From Nodosilinea sp. PGN35 (GTDB taxonomy: Bacteria > Cyanobacteriota > Cyanobacteriia > Phormidesmidales > Phormidesmidaceae): a DNA stretch of 64,000 bases. Position numbers and translations under genes: made by a program. The notes under the pieces are model-generated. The model saw only the letters and a program-made list of their open reading frames with translations, did no database searches and was not told the origin of the DNA. The first letter of the stretch is position 1, and each line of letters opens with the position of its first letter. Of this stretch, positions 33,377 through 41,346 are shown in pieces. The stretch is taken from NCBI RefSeq assembly GCF_029109325.1, contig NZ_JAQKQJ010000008.1, forward strand, positions 1 through 64,000, in the 5' to 3' direction.

Positions 33377-34090
33377 CTACAGATCGTCAGGCTCGAGGCC
33401 CGCCGCCCGGAGCTGTGCGGCCAGGCGATCGGCCCGCTGGCGCTCCTGCTCGGCCCGCTGGCGTTCCTGCTCAGCCCGCTGGCGCTCCTGCTCGGCCCGA
33501 TTGCGCTCTTGCTCCAGCAGCTGCCCCAGCTCTGTGTAGGTCAAAAACCGCTGGCCATCGGGGCGGTAGAGCTCCAGCCCGGTGTCAGTCATTTGAAAGC
33601 GAATTTGCAACCGGGGGCTCACCCACCCGTGCATGGATTCGATCACCTCTAGCCCTTGGGGGCTGCGGTGAAGCCCGGTCAGCTCCAGCTTGTCGGGGTC
33701 GTAGATATAGTATTCTTCAACGCCGTGGCGATCGTAGAAGCCCAGCTTGCGCAGCATTTCGCCAAAGCGATTCCCCGGCGACAAAATTTCAAACACCACC
33801 TGGGGGGCCAGGCCGCCCTCTTCCCACTGGCGGTAGGAGCCGCGATCGCCCTTGGGCCGCCCCATCACCACCATGGCATCGGGGGCCTGGCGCATGGTGT
33901 TGTCCCCCTCCACCGGATACCAGAGTAAATCTCCGGCAACAAACACCTGGGGATTGTCTGCAAACAGCAGCTCCAGATTTTCCTTGATCACCACAATCCA
34001 GCGGAACTGCTTGGTATTGTCGGCCATGGGCTGCCCATCGCTGTCGGGGTAGTCAATTGTGGTTAAGGCGTCGGGCTGGAGTTGCTGCAT
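33377..34090 (-). CDS. Uma2-family (DUF820) putative endonuclease with coiled-coil tail
   Basis: The 237-residue protein carries a PD-(D/E)XK-like Uma2 domain in residues 20-175, including PDAMVVMG and VVFEILSPGN. The C-terminal tail has three near-identical copies of the heptad EQERQRA (about residues 200-222), likely a coiled coil. Uma2 proteins are strongly expanded in cyanobacteria; their biological role is not established. The tail repeat is visible in DNA as GCTGGCGCTCCTGCTCGGCC-type units. Confidence 0.88.
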   Translation of the reverse strand: MQQLQPDALTTIDYPDSDGQPMADNTKQFRWIVVIKENLELLFADNPQVFVAGDLLWYPVEGDNTMRQAPDAMVVMGRPKGDRGSYRQWEEGGLAPQVVFEILSPGNRFGEMLRKLGFYDRHGVEEYYIYDPDKLELTGLHRSPQGLEVIESMHGWVSPRLQIRFQMTDTGLELYRPDGQRFLTYTELGQLLEQERNRAEQERQRAEQERQRAEQERQRADRLAAQLRAAGLEPDDL

Positions 34091-34597
34091 GGTGGCAATG
34101 CTTGGGCCTGAGCTTCTAGTGTAATCCCTGGCCTGGGGATGTTGATATGACGGCTGCTTGCGGCTGATAGAGCCGTCCCAGCTGACCTGACCAACTCTCG
34201 CCCCTTGACGCCGTTTTCTGGTGCGGTTAGGATTCCTGTGTAGTGCAATTTTGCGCCCTCCCGTTTAATGTTGTCTTTGCAGCTACCCCTCGCCCCTCTC
34301 TTCAGCCTGCTACTAGGGCTGGGGCTGCTGCTGCGCCTTGGGCGCAACTAATTTTTTGAAATAAAGGCGAAACGCCCTGAATAGTTTCTCTCCCCAGGTC
34401 ACAGGTTGCCCCTAGGCCTGACCATCCTAGGGAGTCTGGGCGGCAGTCTGCGCTGCCGTAGGGTGCATGCGCCCGGCTTATGCCGCGCACCTCAGACCCC
34501 TTAGGGTGGGCACCGCCCACCATCCCCATCAGGCGACCCGTAGCCATCCCCCCACCCTTGCTACCCACAACTGCTACCTAAATTTGAGACATTTCCC
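34091..34597. other. Divergent intergenic region upstream of leuA
   Basis: No gene is seen. A hairpin GGTGGGC/GCCCACC (34505-34521) lies about 75 bases before the leuA start and could act as an attenuator or be incidental. Promoters for leuA and the Uma2 gene must lie here. Confidence 0.4.
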
Positions 34598-36301
34598 ATG
34601 TTGACCAACCCCGCCGAAAAATACCGCCCCTTTGCCCCCGTGAACTTGCCCAATCGCACCTGGCCCAGCCAGGTGATTACCAAACCCCCGATCTGGCTCA
34701 GCACTGACCTGCGCGACGGCAACCAGGCGCTGATCGAGCCGATGTCCGTAGAGCAAAAGCTGCGGATGTTCGAGCTGCTGGTGGCGATCGGCTTCAAAGA
34801 GATCGAGGTGGCCTTTCCCTCGGCTTCGGAGACCGACTTCACCTTTGTGCGCCGCCTGATCGAAGAAAAACGGGTGCCCGATGATGTGGAAATCCAGGTG
34901 CTGACCCAGGCGCGGGAAGACCTGATTCGCCGCACCTTTGAGTCGCTCTCTGGGGCCAAGCGGGCGATCGTCCACGTCTACAATGCCACGGCCCCGGTGT
35001 TTCGCCGGGTGGTGTTTCGCCATGACCCGGCCCAGACCATCGCCCTGGCGGTGAATGCGGCGACGCTGATCCGCGATCTGGCGGCGGCGCGGCCCGAAAC
35101 CCGGTGGCGCTTCCAGTATTCGCCCGAGGTGTTTTCGCAGACGGAGCTGGAGTTTGCCCGCGATATCTGCAACGCCGTCCTTGAGGTGTGGCAGCCGACC
35201 CCCGATCGCAAGGCGATCATCAACCTGCCCGCCACAGTCGAAAGCGCTACCCCCAACGTGTTCGCCGACCAGGTGGAGTGGATGCACCGCCACCTGGCCT
35301 ACCGCGACAGCGTGGATTTGAGTGTGCACAACCACAACGACCGGGGCTGTGCGATCGCCGCCGCCGAGCTGGGCCAGATGGCCGGGGCCGATCGCGTCGA
35401 GGGCTGCCTGTTTGGCAACGGCGAGCGCACCGGCAACGTCGATATCGTCACCCTGGCGCTGAACCTCTACACCCAGGGCATTCACCCCGGGCTGGATTTC
35501 TCGCGCATCAACGAGGTGGCTCGGGTGGTGGAAGACTGTACTCAATTGCCCATCCACCCCCGCCACCCCTACGTGGGCGACCTGGTGTTCACGGCCTTCT
35601 CCGGCTCCCACCAGGATGCGATTCGCAAGGGCTTTGCCGCCCGCCACCCCGACGACCTGTGGGACATGCCCTACCTGCCCCTCGACCCGGCGGATCTGGG
35701 CCGCTCCTACGAGTCGGTGGTGCGGGTGAACAGCCAGTCGGGCAAAGGCGGCATCGCCTTTTTGCTGGAGCGCCACTACAACCTCAGTCTGCCCCGGCGC
35801 TTGCAGATTGAGTTTAGCCAGGTGGTGCAGCGGGCCATGGATGCCACCGGCAAGGAGATGACTGCCCCCATGCTGTGGGACTTGTTTGAGCAGGAGTACC
35901 TGCGGGCCAATGCGCCGTTTAAGTACGTCAGCCACCACTGGCGCGACGACCAAAACCCGACGGCAATTTCCACAACTGTGGACTTTCAGGGTACTCCCCT
36001 CACCCGCGAGGGTCAGGGCAACGGCCCCATCGACGCCTTTGTGGCTGCCCTGGGGCTGGGTCTGCGGGTGCATAGCTACGAGGAAAAATCCCTGGGCCAC
36101 GGCAGCGATGCCGATGCGATCGCCCTGATCGAAATTGCCGCCGACTGGATGGATGGCAACATTCACGGGGTAGGCATCCACAGCAACATTGTCACGGCCT
36201 CGCTGCTGGCGGTGCTCAGCGCGGTCAACCGGGGGCTGGCCACGCTCACCCCCGCCCAGCGGCAGGGTATTTTGCCCGCAGACCAAGCCCGAATCGCATA
36301 A
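34598..36301 (+). CDS. leuA: 2-isopropylmalate synthase
   Basis: The 567-residue protein is a full-length LeuA of the longer type (similar to the actinobacterial form). It condenses acetyl-CoA with 2-oxoisovalerate, the first committed step of leucine synthesis. The metal-site segments are [11 protein letters not shown] near residue 37 and [10 protein letters not shown] near 247; [10 protein letters not shown] follows. The C-terminal 140 residues form the leucine-sensing LeuA_dimer domain. No other leucine gene is adjacent. Confidence 0.93.
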   Translation: MLTNPAEKYRPFAPVNLPNRTWPSQVITKPPIWLSTDLRDGNQALIEPMSVEQKLRMFELLVAIGFKEIEVAFPSASETDFTFVRRLIEEKRVPDDVEIQVLTQAREDLIRRTFESLSGAKRAIVHVYNATAPVFRRVVFRHDPAQTIALAVNAATLIRDLAAARPETRWRFQYSPEVFSQTELEFARDICNAVLEVWQPTPDRKAIINLPATVESATPNVFADQVEWMHRHLAYRDSVDLSVHNHNDRGCAIAAAELGQMAGADRVEGCLFGNGERTGNVDIVTLALNLYTQGIHPGLDFSRINEVARVVEDCTQLPIHPRHPYVGDLVFTAFSGSHQDAIRKGFAARHPDDLWDMPYLPLDPADLGRSYESVVRVNSQSGKGGIAFLLERHYNLSLPRRLQIEFSQVVQRAMDATGKEMTAPMLWDLFEQEYLRANAPFKYVSHHWRDDQNPTAISTTVDFQGTPLTREGQGNGPIDAFVAALGLGLRVHSYEEKSLGHGSDADAIALIEIAADWMDGNIHGVGIHSNIVTASLLAVLSAVNRGLATLTPAQRQGILPADQARIA

Positions 36302-36330
36302 CCTCGATTCAAGCCTGCCAAGTCTTCCCT

Positions 36331-36354
36331 AGGGGCAAACTGTCGTTTGCCCCT
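36331..36354 (+). terminator. Hairpin terminator after leuA
   Basis: AGGGGCAAAC and GTTTGCCCCT pair perfectly around TGTC, 30 bases after the leuA stop. There is no U-run, as is common in cyanobacteria. Confidence 0.7.
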
Positions 36355-36465
36355 GCAATTCAGCAATTTCCAATAATCTTCTTGTGCCCTGGTGCGCGAT
36401 ACAAAACTATCTCGCTACGATTGTCTCAGCATGATTTATGGGTTCTGGCGCAGGTCAGCAGCGGG

Positions 36466-37020
36466 ATGAAGCAGTTTAGTCAGGTGATCGGCGGCCTGGT
36501 TGTGTTGGGGCTGGCAGCGGGCTGTACCCCAAACTTGCCACCGGGGGGCAGCGGTGCTACGGATGGGGCAGATATTCCTAACGGTGCGATCGCCCCCACC
36601 ATTGACGAGTTTGATTTTGATGAGATCGCCGGGCGCGGCTGCGGCATGTCTCTACGGCGGGCTGAGCGCAGCCCCCAAGACCGTCAGTACGTGCTGTTTA
36701 ACGGCCTGGTGCAGCACAGCCTCAGCGAGTTTGACGTGAGTATGGAAATGAAGATCGACGATCAGGTGGTCGTCTTTAGCCGTACCGACTATGAGGGTGA
36801 ACAATTTTCGGTCGAAAACTACCCCTGGCAGAGGTTTGTCAGTGAGGATGGCTCGCTGGTGGCCACCGTTGAGGTCGAGGCCCTACCCCCCACTGCACCG
36901 CCTGCTGGCGTGCCCAGCAGCGGCGAGTCAGCGGTGGTGATAATCTCTCGCGGCACGGTGACCGTTGAGCGGGATGGCCAGACCGACAGCGTCTCGGTGG
37001 TGGGCGACGCGGGGTGCTAG
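36466..37020 (+). CDS. Predicted lipoprotein, unknown function
   Basis: The start MKQFSQVIGG at 36466 is chosen because a lipoprotein signal (VVLGLAAGC) follows at once; the frame is open further upstream without signal character. The 184-residue product has a beta-rich core including RGCGMSLRRAE and VLFNGLVQHSLSEFDVSMEMK, reminiscent of small cyanobacterial lipoproteins of unknown role. Its stop shares CTAG (37017-37020) with the convergent GAF gene. Confidence 0.7.
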   Translation: MKQFSQVIGGLVVLGLAAGCTPNLPPGGSGATDGADIPNGAIAPTIDEFDFDEIAGRGCGMSLRRAERSPQDRQYVLFNGLVQHSLSEFDVSMEMKIDDQVVVFSRTDYEGEQFSVENYPWQRFVSEDGSLVATVEVEALPPTAPPAGVPSSGESAVVIISRGTVTVERDGQTDSVSVVGDAGC

Positions 37021-37607
37021 CCCCGATTGGCTTTGGGGTGGTGGGTTTGCCCATACTGTTGGGCTAAGGGTGTGAGCCCAGGGATAGCCTGCTCAATCAG
37101 GTGGCGATCGGCCTGGCTCCACTGGCGGGGAGCATCGAAGACACAGGCCTGCAAAATGCCCCACAGGGTTTGCCCTGAGCACAGATGGGCGTGAATTAAG
37201 GCCCGATGGCCAAAGGTGGCGCGCTCAAAGTCTCGGTTTAAAACCGTAGGGCTGGCGGTTTCCACATCTGCTACAAAAATGCTGGGCTGAGCCTTGAGCG
37301 CCGCCGCAAACATGGGGTCTTCGTCAGCCAGAGATGAGGGCTCGGGCTTCCACTCCGGGTCGTAGATCTGGGGAACCGATGGCCGCGATCGCCAGCAAAA
37401 CGGCACCCGCCCCAGCTGAGAATCGGGGCAGCGCAGGTAGAGAAAAACGCGATCGCACCGCAAGCGCTGACCCAGCGTAGCCAACAGCTCGTCCATTAGC
37501 CGCGCCCAGTTCTGGCTGTGGGGCGAGACATTAGACAGTTGGCCCATTAAAGCGTTCAGTCTGTCGGTTGCCATGGCGTTGGCAACTAAAGAATCGGAAT
37601 TAGCCAT
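37017..37607 (-). CDS. GAF-domain protein
   Basis: The 196-residue protein is essentially one GAF domain (about 28-185) with LRCDRVFLYLRCPDS and LCSGQTLWGILQACVFDAPRQW. Neither the DXCF nor the Cys-His chromophore motif is present, so bilin binding is unlikely. It may be a stand-alone sensor that partners another protein. It lies convergent to the lipoprotein gene and overlaps it by four bases. Confidence 0.8.
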   Translation of the reverse strand: MANSDSLVANAMATDRLNALMGQLSNVSPHSQNWARLMDELLATLGQRLRCDRVFLYLRCPDSQLGRVPFCWRSRPSVPQIYDPEWKPEPSSLADEDPMFAAALKAQPSIFVADVETASPTVLNRDFERATFGHRALIHAHLCSGQTLWGILQACVFDAPRQWSQADRHLIEQAIPGLTPLAQQYGQTHHPKANRG

Positions 37608-37758
37608 AGATATCCACAGTGGTTATGTCAGCACCTTAAAGCTATTGCCTGATTTTTTTCCCCTGCCGTAGTGAAGCTTTGAGCTCATCCTTGCGAGGGA
37701 AATACTGTGCCCAACAAAATACGTTTTACAGAAAAGATGATTTTTGCCCGCGCTCAGC

Positions 37759-37872
37759 TATAGCTGTAGCCAATCTGGTTAAGACAATTCCCCTAGGAAC
37801 GTTTGAACGTTCAAACGTTCCTAAGCGTTCCTAGAAGTGCTGAATGGCCTCACTCAATTGACCATGGCTATA
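37759..37872. mobile_element. AACGTT palindromic element, copy E
   Basis: The core AGGAACGTTTGAACGTTC continues symmetrically to CCT, a 28-bp perfect palindrome, with GCGTTCCTAG repeated once to its right. The ends are TATAGCTGTAGCCAATCTGG and CAATTGACCATGGCTATA. The gap 37608-38008 around it holds no gene. Confidence 0.87.
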
Positions 37873-38008
37873 TTTTCGCTTCTGGCCAAGATATGTCCTT
37901 TGAGCGATAAGCTTCTCAAAAGAGTTGCCTACCGTGTTCACTAGTGACTCAGCAGGCAGATTGCTTAGCTGAGGTTCGCAATTTGGACTGATTCTGAGGT
38001 AATTTGTA

Positions 38009-38371
38009 ATGAAGCATTTTTTGGGCACCCTGAAAGCCGTACTGAACCAGATTCGCTGGCGGCAGTTTGCCGTGGCTTGCTCTGCGGTTGTTGTTTTACT
38101 AACCGCTAGCGGCCTCAAAGCCGACCAAAGCTCTAGTGGGCGCACCTACGGCAACGAACTGCCCCCCACCCAGGAGGTCGGTCGCCCCCGCACCATGGGC
38201 CAGTGGGAAGCCGAGAACGAAGCCCTAGAAGGGCAACCCGGCAAAAAGCTACAGCGCATTGCTGAAGAATCAGCCGATGCAGTTAAAAATTGGGCTGAGA
38301 TCTACCCTCAAAATGCCAGAACTCTGACCCCTGGCGTAGATAATGGCGAGCTGCCTAACGACGATAAGTAG
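38009..38371 (+). CDS. Conserved hypothetical with one membrane or signal segment, 120 aa
   Basis: A hydrophobic segment at about residues 21-38 (FAVACSAVVVLLTASGLKA) is followed by a soluble tail rich in Gly, Pro and Glu, so the protein is exported or anchored. The motif GRTYGNELPPTQ and WEAENEALEGQPGKKLQRIAE are distinctive but not assigned. No neighbour forms an operon with it. Confidence 0.7.
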   Translation: MKHFLGTLKAVLNQIRWRQFAVACSAVVVLLTASGLKADQSSSGRTYGNELPPTQEVGRPRTMGQWEAENEALEGQPGKKLQRIAEESADAVKNWAEIYPQNARTLTPGVDNGELPNDDK

Positions 38372-38506
38372 TCTACGTTCTCGTCGTCCTGCTCAGGTTT
38401 AATGTTGGATTCTCAAGCCAGCGCGGCAAGCTGAAATAAAGGGCGCTTACTCAGGTGTCATCCCGGATCTTGCTTCGCCGCAGTTTCTTACGCACTATTC
38501 TGGATC

Positions 38507-38609
38507 TGTAGCGGTAGCCAGTCTAGTTAAGACATTTCCCTAGGAACGTTTAAACGTTTGAACGTTCCTAGAATGGCTGAAGCTCTTAACCCGGTTGACC
38601 ATGGCTATA
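38507..38609. mobile_element. AACGTT palindromic element, copy F
   Basis: The outer stem CTAGGAACGTTT continues through AAACGTTTGAACGTTCCTAG. The ends are TGTAGCGGTAGCCAGTCTAG and CCGGTTGACCATGGCTATA. It lies in the gene-free gap 38372-38778. Confidence 0.87.
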
Positions 38610-38677
38610 TGCAACCCCTTAAGGTTTTGAAAAGCTCAGAATCGGCATTGAGACAGCCCAATTTAAAGCAAGGTTTT

Positions 38678-38708
38678 TGTCGGGACATTGCACTGCAATG
38701 TCCCGACA
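38678..38708. other. 31-bp near-perfect palindrome (15-bp arms)
   Basis: TGTCGGGACATTGCA is followed by one C and then its exact complement. It lies between copy F and the TUDOR-like gene. The centre ATTGCACTGCAAT resembles the loop region of the hairpin at 17287. It could be a dispersed palindrome or a processing signal. Confidence 0.75.
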
Positions 38709-38778
38709 TCGCGGGTGCAAATCCACGAGGGCAGGTTTGGAATTTTCCCCTTTGAACAGCTAAAATTAACCAATCACC

Positions 38779-38991
38779 ATGACACAGACTTTTAAGCAGG
38801 GAGATAAAGTCTCCTGGAATACGGCCCAGGGCAAAACCGTTGGCAAGGTCGTGAAAAAACTGACCTCTCGCACAGAAATTAAAGGCCACACGGTTGCCGC
38901 TTCTAAGGACGATCCCCAGTATTTGGTGGAAAGCGAAAAGACCGGCAGCCAGGCCGCTCACAAACCCGACGCTCTCACCAAAGAAGATTAG
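38779..38991 (+). CDS. Small TUDOR-like (DUF2945) protein
   Basis: The 70-residue protein matches the small hypervirulence-associated TUDOR-like family: QGDKVSWNTAQGKTVGKVVKKLT followed by KGHTVAASKDDPQYLVESEKTG. This describes a single SH3-like barrel. The role of bacterial members is unknown. The stop TAG overlaps the convergent Uma2 pseudogene stop in TTAG (38988-38991). Confidence 0.8.
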   Translation: MTQTFKQGDKVSWNTAQGKTVGKVVKKLTSRTEIKGHTVAASKDDPQYLVESEKTGSQAAHKPDALTKED

Positions 38992-39579
38992 GCCGCCTGA
39001 CTAACCCACTGGCGGAACTGTCTGATCAGGCTGTTTTCGCCAGTGGTGGGTTGCAGGCGCAAAAACCGTTCGATAGCGCTGGCGGTGAGCGGTGGCAACG
39101 CCAGGCTGGTTGGGCTAACGGTGTAGCTTTCGTCCCGCAGCGTGTAGATAGTCAGATGTTCACCATCGAACCGCCAGAGTTCTGGAATGCCATAGGGCCG
39201 AGTAGATTGCCATGGGGTTGAGCGAGCTGCTGGTGATGTCAATCTCAACCGCCAGATCGGGAGGTGGACAGTGGGCTAGGTCAATCTGCGCGAGGCCCCG
39301 CACCTCGACCTCGTGTTGAATGTAGTAGCACTGGTCGGGTTCTAAACCCTTTGCCAGATCCTCGCGATCGCAGGTGCGCGACCCCATACTGCGAATTTCT
39401 AGCCCTAGTTCTTCGGTAGCAGCTTCAATCAACCGTCCCAGCAGCTTTTTGAAGGTCTCGTGGGGGTCGAGGGGTATCCGAATTTCGAGGCTACCGCGAT
39501 CGTAGGTGAGGCGAATTGCTGGTTCCTGCTCGAAGTCCTTGATCAGCGAGCGGTAGGTCTGCCAGCTAATGTTGTGCAA
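38988..39579 (-). pseudogene. Frameshifted Uma2-family (DUF820) gene
   Basis: Residues 1-128 (MHNISWQTYRSLIKDF through LNPMAIYSAL) and the second part (GIPELWRFDGEHLTIYTL onward) belong to one Uma2 protein but lie in different frames. The shift is at about 39191-39194, where the coding strand reads GCCCTATGGCATT; dropping one base restores ALGIPELWR. The normal family has this GIPE(L/F)WR motif uninterrupted. It is a recent one-base insertion or a sequencing error. It would otherwise encode about 195 residues, slightly longer than the core domain. Confidence 0.8.
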
Positions 39580-39757
39580 GACAACGCGATCGGGGCTTTG
39601 AATTCAGGGTGGCGGTCATAGCGACGCCTGGGTTGAGAGGTAGGAACTTGGGTAAATGCTGGGCAATGCCCTAAGCGGTTAGCTGCTTTTATTATAAATG
39701 CTCGATTCTCCCCCTTGACCGCAGGAGGCGGACTTAGCCCCATGGGACTGTACGCAA

Positions 39758-39823
39758 AGACCCCAGGATTCTGCTGCGAGCATGCTAAACTAATTGGCTG
39801 TTCACCGAAGAACCCTGGGGTCT
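39758..39823. terminator. Long-armed inverted repeat with terminator-like stem
   Basis: AGACCCCAGGATTCT pairs with AGAACCCTGGGGTCT at 14 of 15 positions around a 36-base loop. It lies downstream of ccmK4 and upstream of the Uma2 pseudogene. Confidence 0.5.
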
Positions 39824-39829
39824 GATCAG

Positions 39830-39847
39830 CGGGCGCTCTAGCGCCCG
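39830..39847 (-). terminator. Hairpin overlapping the ccmK4 stop
   Basis: CGGGCGC and GCGCCCG pair around TCTA; the TAG stop of ccmK4 (39840-39838) lies in the loop. It is a plausible end of the ccmK3-ccmK4 transcript, though no U-run follows. Confidence 0.55.
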
Positions 39848-40185
39848 GTGGAACCAGGCAGGATCGGCTGTTCGACGGCCTGGCGGTAGATTTCGGTTTC
39901 GTCGTTGAAGTCGATGGGCAGCACAGCGACCACGTTTTCGTGGGGGCGGGGGATGATCACCCAGGTTTCGAGAATGCCGCCGGGGGTCTTTTCGGCGGCT
40001 TCTACCCCTGCGGCCATGGCGGCTTTGACTTCGGAGACATCGCCACGAATGTTGATGGCGAAGCGGGCACTACCGGCGCGAATGTAGCCAATCAGCGTTA
40101 CGCGCCCCGCTTTTACCATCGCATCGGCAGCGGCGAGCACCGGGGGAAACCCTCTGGTTTCGAGCGACCCGACAGCCTGTGGCAT
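39838..40185 (-). CDS. ccmK4: Carboxysome shell protein CcmK4
   Basis: The 115-residue single BMC-domain protein starts MPQAVGSLETRGFPPVLAAADAM. KAGRVTLIGYIRAGSARFAINIRGDV and WVIIPRPHENVVAVLPIDF are diagnostic of CcmK4. It forms hexamers of the beta-carboxysome facet, whose pores pass metabolites. It lies downstream of ccmK3 in the same direction, the usual satellite locus away from the main ccm operon. The spacer carries half a palindromic element. Confidence 0.93.
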   Translation of the reverse strand: MPQAVGSLETRGFPPVLAAADAMVKAGRVTLIGYIRAGSARFAINIRGDVSEVKAAMAAGVEAAEKTPGGILETWVIIPRPHENVVAVLPIDFNDETEIYRQAVEQPILPGSTGR

Positions 40186-40295
40186 GGTTGTACTCCTGAG
40201 AAAGTTTCGTGGGTAAAAAAATCAACCTTCATTGTACGGGGCGGTGGTCGCGATCGCGCCGTGTCGATTTATTAAAGACTGTAGGGGGGGCGTAA

Positions 40296-40360
40296 TATAG
40301 CCACAGTCAGGTTGGCGGAAATCTAAGTAACCCCATGAACGTTAGAACGTTCCAACGTTA
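40296..40360. mobile_element. AACGTT palindromic element, truncated copy G
   Basis: The left end TATAGCCACAGTCAGGTTGG and the core GAACGTTAGAACGTTCCAAC are present, but the right arm is missing. The element ends at the ccmK3 stop codon: its terminal TTA (40358-40360) is the TAA stop of ccmK3. Confidence 0.75.
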
Positions 40361-40669
40361 TACCCGAAACGGTTCCGAGGCCGAGGTAAACCCAATGGGC
40401 AAGATGGCATCAATGTTGTCGGTGGGGTTGGGGATGATCACGTGGGTGGTGACTTCGGCCAGGTTGGGGCAGGCGTTGGCCGCCACCAGGCCCGCTTCCA
40501 TGGCCCGCTTGACCTCGGCCACCAGGCCGCGAATCACCACAAACTGCCGTCCGCTCTCGGAGCGATCTTGCACCGAGACGGTGACGTTGCCCGCTTTGAC
40601 CATGGCATCGGCGGCGGCCAGCACCGCCGGAAAGGTCTGGGTTTCAATGACGCCGACGGCAATGGCCAT
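40358..40669 (-). CDS. ccmK3: Carboxysome shell protein CcmK3
   Basis: The 103-residue BMC protein begins MAIAVGVIETQTFPAVLAAADAM and contains VVIRGLVAEVKRAM and HVIIPNPTDNIDAILPIGF, as in CcmK3 rather than CcmK1/2/4. Known CcmK3 proteins do not form hexamers alone but mix with CcmK4. It precedes ccmK4 on the same strand. Its length is normal although its stop codon belongs to a truncated palindromic element. Confidence 0.9.
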   Translation of the reverse strand: MAIAVGVIETQTFPAVLAAADAMVKAGNVTVSVQDRSESGRQFVVIRGLVAEVKRAMEAGLVAANACPNLAEVTTHVIIPNPTDNIDAILPIGFTSASEPFRV

Positions 40670-40715
40670 GGGGTGCTCCTCGGGTGTAGTTTAGTGAGTC
40701 CTGCCCAACATTAAA

Positions 40716-41303
40716 CTACACCTTGATGCCGCTGGGTTCTCCGGCGGTGGCGATGATGCGATCGCACCCCGACTCGGGCTTGGCCCAGTCGCAGTGGCAG
40801 TCCTTGGGGTCGCCCCAGCACAGGCTGAGATACAGCTCCTCCCGCGTGGCCGACAGCTCGGCCCATTCGCTGGCCGCCATGCGGTCTTCCACGGCAGCTA
40901 AGGTTGTCGGTTGAGGGTCATGCCCTGCCAGCCACAGCCGCAAACCCGTGACTGAAGCTCGCCAAAACTCGAGGATGGCGGGGCGAGCGGCCGCCAGGGC
41001 GGCCTTGTCGGCGGGAATGGCGATCAGCTGGGGGTGCAGCTCGGGCACGCGAATGCTGCGCTCCCGGAACCGGCAGGTGTGCCACACCAGGCCCGACACC
41101 CCGTGCTGGTGCTGGTAGTCGTGAATCTGAGCGCGAAAGTCTTGAATGGCAAATACTTTGCTGAGCTTGTCGGTGCCGATCGCCTTGGAGAGCACCGGGT
41201 TGTCGATGCGATCGGCGGAGGAGAGCACCACCCGCTCGCCCTTCCAAGTGGCGCGCAGTTCGCGATCGAGAAACTCCAGCAGCTGTTCGGTGGTGTAGCT
41301 CAT
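40716..41303 (-). CDS. Conserved hypothetical with Cys-rich C-terminus, 195 aa
   Basis: The 195-residue soluble protein is unrecognised. Its C-terminal part has the motif CWGDPKDCHCDWAKPESGC with four cysteines and one histidine, which could bind metal. It starts 43 bases after the nucleoside hydrolase stop and ends 46 bases before ccmK3, so it may be co-transcribed with the shell genes. A carboxysome role is only a guess from position. Confidence 0.75.
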   Translation of the reverse strand: MSYTTEQLLEFLDRELRATWKGERVVLSSADRIDNPVLSKAIGTDKLSKVFAIQDFRAQIHDYQHQHGVSGLVWHTCRFRERSIRVPELHPQLIAIPADKAALAAARPAILEFWRASVTGLRLWLAGHDPQPTTLAAVEDRMAASEWAELSATREELYLSLCWGDPKDCHCDWAKPESGCDRIIATAGEPSGIKV

Positions 41304-41346
41304 GGGGCTATCTTAGCAACCCTCCCCAGCAGAGTTTTGTGCCCGG

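Noticed and set aside
33377-33520. Repeated GCTGGCGCTCCTGCTC units as a possible CRISPR or tandem locus
   Set aside because: They encode the EQERQRA heptads of the Uma2 tail in frame; there are no spacers.
34574-36286. 570-codon minus-strand frame opposite leuA
   Set aside because: It is an antisense artefact of GC-rich codon use; leuA has all catalytic motifs on the + strand.
39543-39743. 66-codon minus-strand frame upstream of the Uma2 pseudogene
   Set aside because: No homologous feel, Pro/Arg-rich, and it overlaps the first codons of the Uma2 frame.
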